Shown piece by piece: positions 6,603-7,992 of a DNA stretch of 7,992 nt (the stretch's first letter is position 1; each line of letters begins with the position of its first letter). Under the pieces are notes generated by a model, which saw only the letters and a list, made by a program, of their open reading frames with translations, was not told where the DNA came from and did no database searches. The stretch is taken from assembly GCA_947631715.1 (NCBI GenBank), contig CANRMK010000104.1, forward strand, positions 1-7,992. Reading direction: 5' to 3'. Made by a program: the position numbers and the translations under genes. This stretch comes from an uncultured Acetatifactor sp. GTDB lineage: Bacteria > Bacillota > Clostridia > Lachnospirales > Lachnospiraceae.

Positions 6603-6926
6603 TGTGTCAAGTACTTTCTGCTGTACCTGCAATCAATTGGTAACAGTTCAGCCTTTCCGTCGTATTCAGCCCGGTAATGTCGGTGTTCTCCTGGCAGACC
6701 GTTGGAGCACGTCGGCACTTGGCGAGGTACTCTCGAGCAGGCATGTCTTTCGTGCCTTGGTGCCGTTACGTGCGGAGCCGAGCGGAAGCGTGTCTGCCGG
6801 GAGAACATTGGCAAGACCGGGCGTGACTTGCAAGGGAATGGCTGTACTGTTGCATCAATTGACAATACGCTTCGGCCGACTTATACTCAAATTGTCACTA
6901 TTTTATGTGTGAGTATTTTAGACACA
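6603..6926. repeat. Large imperfect inverted-repeat element (MITE-like or structured RNA)
   Basis: Nested complementary segments pair in order: CAATTG 6634-6639 with 6856-6861; AACAGTTCAGCC 6642-6653 with 6840-6851 (11/12); TTCC 6655-6658 with 6835-6838; CCCGGT 6670-6675 with 6816-6821; 6679-6699 with 6792-6812 (21 consecutive pairs including G-T); GCACGT 6707-6712 with 6768-6773; CGGCAC 6713-6718 with 6760-6765. Inside are two small hairpins, CGAG/CTCG (6723-6735) and AGGCATG/CGTGCCT (6739-6757), giving a long stem ending in a three-way junction. The outermost ends, TGTGTCAAGTACT (6603-6615) and AGTATTTTAGACACA (6912-6926), look like degenerate terminal inverted repeats. It has no coding capacity. 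I cannot match it to a known RNA or element, and no clear target-site duplication is seen. Confidence 0.7.
6859..6887 (+). promoter_or_regulatory. Near-consensus sigma-A promoter for the GNAT gene
   Basis: A perfect -35 TTGACA (6859-6864), a 17-bp spacer and a -10 TATACT (6882-6887) point towards the GNAT gene. Transcription would start near 6894, giving a 5' leader of about 150 nt that includes the whole 17-bp repeat array. The -35 overlaps the outer stem of the large inverted-repeat element, so if that element is mobile it may have brought this promoter with it. Confidence 0.7.
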
Positions 6927-7031
6927 AAGCGGATGCATTCGCAGGGCAAATAAATTCACAAAGTGGATACCTTCACAAAGCGAATAAATTCACAAAGTGA
7001 ATAAATTCACAAAGCGAATAAATTCGCTTGG
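6921..7031 (+). repeat. 17-bp tandem repeat array in the GNAT leader
   Basis: Six units lie head to tail: 6921-6937, 6938-6954, 6955-6971, 6972-6988, 6989-7005 and 7006-7022, plus a partial unit to 7031. The best units read TTCACAAAGCGAATAAA or TTCACAAAGTGAATAAA; the first two and part of the third are diverged. The core TTCACAAAGTGAA is palindromic around AAA, and the last three units alternate GCGAA, GTGAA, GCGAA. The array ends just before the ribosome site (GGAG 7035-7038). It could be a cooperative operator or a leader RNA with serial hairpins. The spacing is too regular and too short for a CRISPR array. Confidence 0.8.
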
Positions 7032-7042
7032 AACGGAGTATT

Positions 7043-7822
7043 ATGAATTTTACAAATACTGCACTATTACAGTCCGCCATGCAGCAGTCCGCCATAGACG
7101 CAAACTGCAATGCGGAAGATTTTCTGAAAGAGAAAAATGTTATCGTCCCGTCCGCTGCCAATCCTCTGGCCAGAAAATACCTGACGCTTCCCCTGGACTG
7201 TAACCTGATCTCTTACGGGAATAACATTGTTGCATCCATCAACCAAAAATACCATACCCTTGTATCAGACTATATCAACGCCTTTTCAGCCGCACACTGC
7301 TTTGAAACGCCGAATCTGCACGTCTTAAATGACGCTCTGCAAAAAGAGGGTCTCAGGATCTGCTTTATGGCAGAGTATTTCCTGCCGGACCTTTCGGAGC
7401 TGAAGCCCTTGGACTGCCCTTACCCAACCAGGCTGCTGCACCCGGAAGACTTTCAGACGCTTTATGTGCCCCAGTGGAGCAATGCCTTGTGTGAAAAACG
7501 CCGAGAACTGGATGTCTTAGGTATTGGCGCATATGACGGCGGGGCCTTGATCGGTCTGGCCGCCTGCTCCGCCGACTGCGAGACCATGTGGCAGATCGGC
7601 ATAGATGTGCTGCCCGCCTACCGTAGACAGGGCATTGCCTCCGCCCTCACAAGCCGCTTGGCCCTTGAGATCTTAAAGCTCGGAAAGGTTCCCTTTTACT
7701 GCGCCGCATGGTCGAATCTCAAATCCGTCCGAAACGCCATCAAAAGCGGATTTCGTCCCGCATGGGTGGAGATGACGGCAAAGGACGCTGCCTTTGTTCA
7801 GGAGATGAATCAGAACCATTAG
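7043..7822 (+). CDS. GNAT-family N-acetyltransferase
   Basis: A 259-aa cytoplasmic enzyme predicted to move an acetyl group from acetyl-CoA to an amine. The ATG at 7043 follows GGAG by 4 nt; a TTG at 7028 in the same frame is less likely. The C-terminal half is the GNAT fold: LGIGAYDGGALIGLAACSA (about 159-177), the acetyl-CoA pyrophosphate loop VLPAYRRQGIASAL (189-202, R/Q-x-x-G-x-A pattern), and the final strand AAWSNLKSVRNAIKSGF (221-237), with the usual Asn/Ser and Gly-Phe. The N-terminal 120 residues (NVIVPSAANPLARKYL, LISYGNNIVASI) are a family-specific extension whose substrate role is unknown. It is a single-gene unit transcribed divergently from the 249-aa gene, with a strong promoter and a 17-bp repeat array upstream. 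Confidence 0.88.
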   Translation: MNFTNTALLQSAMQQSAIDANCNAEDFLKEKNVIVPSAANPLARKYLTLPLDCNLISYGNNIVASINQKYHTLVSDYINAFSAAHCFETPNLHVLNDALQKEGLRICFMAEYFLPDLSELKPLDCPYPTRLLHPEDFQTLYVPQWSNALCEKRRELDVLGIGAYDGGALIGLAACSADCETMWQIGIDVLPAYRRQGIASALTSRLALEILKLGKVPFYCAAWSNLKSVRNAIKSGFRPAWVEMTAKDAAFVQEMNQNH

Positions 7823-7887
7823 ATGCCAGCCGCCGATGGTACGCCGCCGCTAAAACAGCTATGCTTTCCCCCTGTGGAGAGCACTAA

Positions 7888-7933
7888 TGTCCCTTTTAAA
7901 GCACTGCATTTGTCCCTTTTAAAGCACCGCATT
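7888..7933. repeat. Two-copy 23-bp direct repeat, possible insertion-sequence end
   Basis: Positions 7888-7910 and 7911-7933 are identical apart from one base (ACTGC versus ACCGC). Each starts TGTCCCTTTTAAAGCAC. A shorter, weakly related TGTGGAGAGCACTAA at 7873-7887 precedes them. Ends starting with TG and carrying several short repeats are known from IS21-type elements, so this could be the terminus of an element that continues to the right. The second copy contains the last codons and stop of the partial minus-strand gene. No matching opposite end is in view. Confidence 0.5.
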
Positions 7934-7992
7934 TACGTTGTCTTCCGACAAGTCAAACCACTCTGCATCTGCCTTTTGTTCCTGGGCGTTTA
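7919..7992 (-). CDS. 3' end of an unidentified gene (23 C-terminal residues)
   Basis: On the minus strand an open frame enters from the right edge, reads KADAEWFDLSEDNVNAVL before a TAA at 7921-7919, and has a plausible protein-like composition. The frame is short, so this is a probable rather than certain gene end. Its last four residues and stop lie in a 23-bp direct repeat. If the repeat is an insertion-sequence terminus, this would be the 3' end of a transposition gene, but the residues do not match a transposase tail that I know. Confidence 0.4.
   Translation of the reverse strand, partial: NAQEQKADAEWFDLSEDNVNAVL

Larger units (their letters stand above)
6466..7042. other. 577-bp non-coding region packed with repeats
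   Basis: This divergent spacer separates the minus-strand 249-aa gene from the plus-strand GNAT gene. It contains a leader hairpin (6518-6547), a large inverted-repeat element (6603-6926), a plus-strand promoter (6859-6887) and a 17-bp repeat array (6921-7031). Open frames that cross it on both strands, the longest 182 codons, are by-products of the inverted repeat and lack ribosome sites, so none is called. Confidence 0.7.

Noticed and set aside
6634..6861. Integron attC site
   Set aside because: It is longer than attC sites usually are, the core sites do not fit RYYYAAC/GTTRRRY, and there is no integrase or cassette.
6364..6912. 182-codon plus-strand frame
   Set aside because: It overlaps the start of the 249-aa gene and runs through the large inverted repeat; composition is not protein-like and no ribosome site is present.
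6921..7031. CRISPR array
   Set aside because: Repeats are 17 bp, directly adjacent without spacers, and no cas gene is present.
7850..7866. TAAAACAGCTATGCTTT, resembling part of a type II CRISPR repeat or tracrRNA anti-repeat
   Set aside because: Single short match of about 12-15 bases, no second copy, no Cas9 gene and no downstream tracr-like hairpins.

Overview
The window looks like chromosomal DNA from a low-to-mid-GC Gram-positive of the class Clostridia, most likely a Lachnospiraceae-type gut bacterium. The reasons are the strong AGGAGG-like ribosome sites, the AgrC/AgrA-style two-component pair with a LytTR regulator, the Clostridia-type lipoprotein and ABC-2 permease, and a GNAT protein of a kind I associate with that group. 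No marker gene fixes the genus. All gene functions are read from sequence alone.

Left part (1-4221, all on the minus strand). A LytTR response regulator (3493-4221) and its AgrC-like histidine kinase (2223-3506) overlap by 14 bp and form an operon. After a 436-bp gap come a secreted lipoprotein (581-1786) and, 5 bp further on, the start of an ABC-2-type permease that runs off the window (1-575). The gap holds a candidate activator-dependent promoter with a LytTR-like direct repeat at exactly 21-bp spacing, a perfect 11-bp inverted repeat, and a purine-rich array of degenerate 21-bp repeats just before the lipoprotein start. A reasonable model is that the two-component system controls the lipoprotein/permease operon, acting at the envelope. 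No agrB/agrD-like genes are visible.

Middle part (4222-6465). An AT-rich spacer of about 280 bp carries a terminator-like hairpin for the operon to its right. That operon has two minus-strand genes. One (5716-6465) is an unrecognised 249-aa protein with a duplicated N-terminal motif. The other (4503-5708) is a 401-aa protein with two copies of a module resembling the C-terminal part of the flagellar cap protein FliD, without the rest of FliD. The two genes are translationally coupled and probably work together. This pair is the least explained protein-coding unit in the window.

Right part (6466-7992). A 577-bp non-coding stretch contains a large imperfect inverted repeat (core 6634-6861) that folds on paper into a long multi-segment stem ending in two small hairpins. 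It may be a MITE-like element or a structured RNA. Its right edge carries a near-consensus promoter reading towards a GNAT acetyltransferase (7043-7822, plus strand). Between promoter and gene lie six and a half copies of a 17-bp repeat, several with a palindromic core, immediately before the ribosome site. After the GNAT gene, a 23-bp direct repeat overlaps the 3' end of another minus-strand gene that enters from the right edge. This could be the terminus of an insertion sequence.
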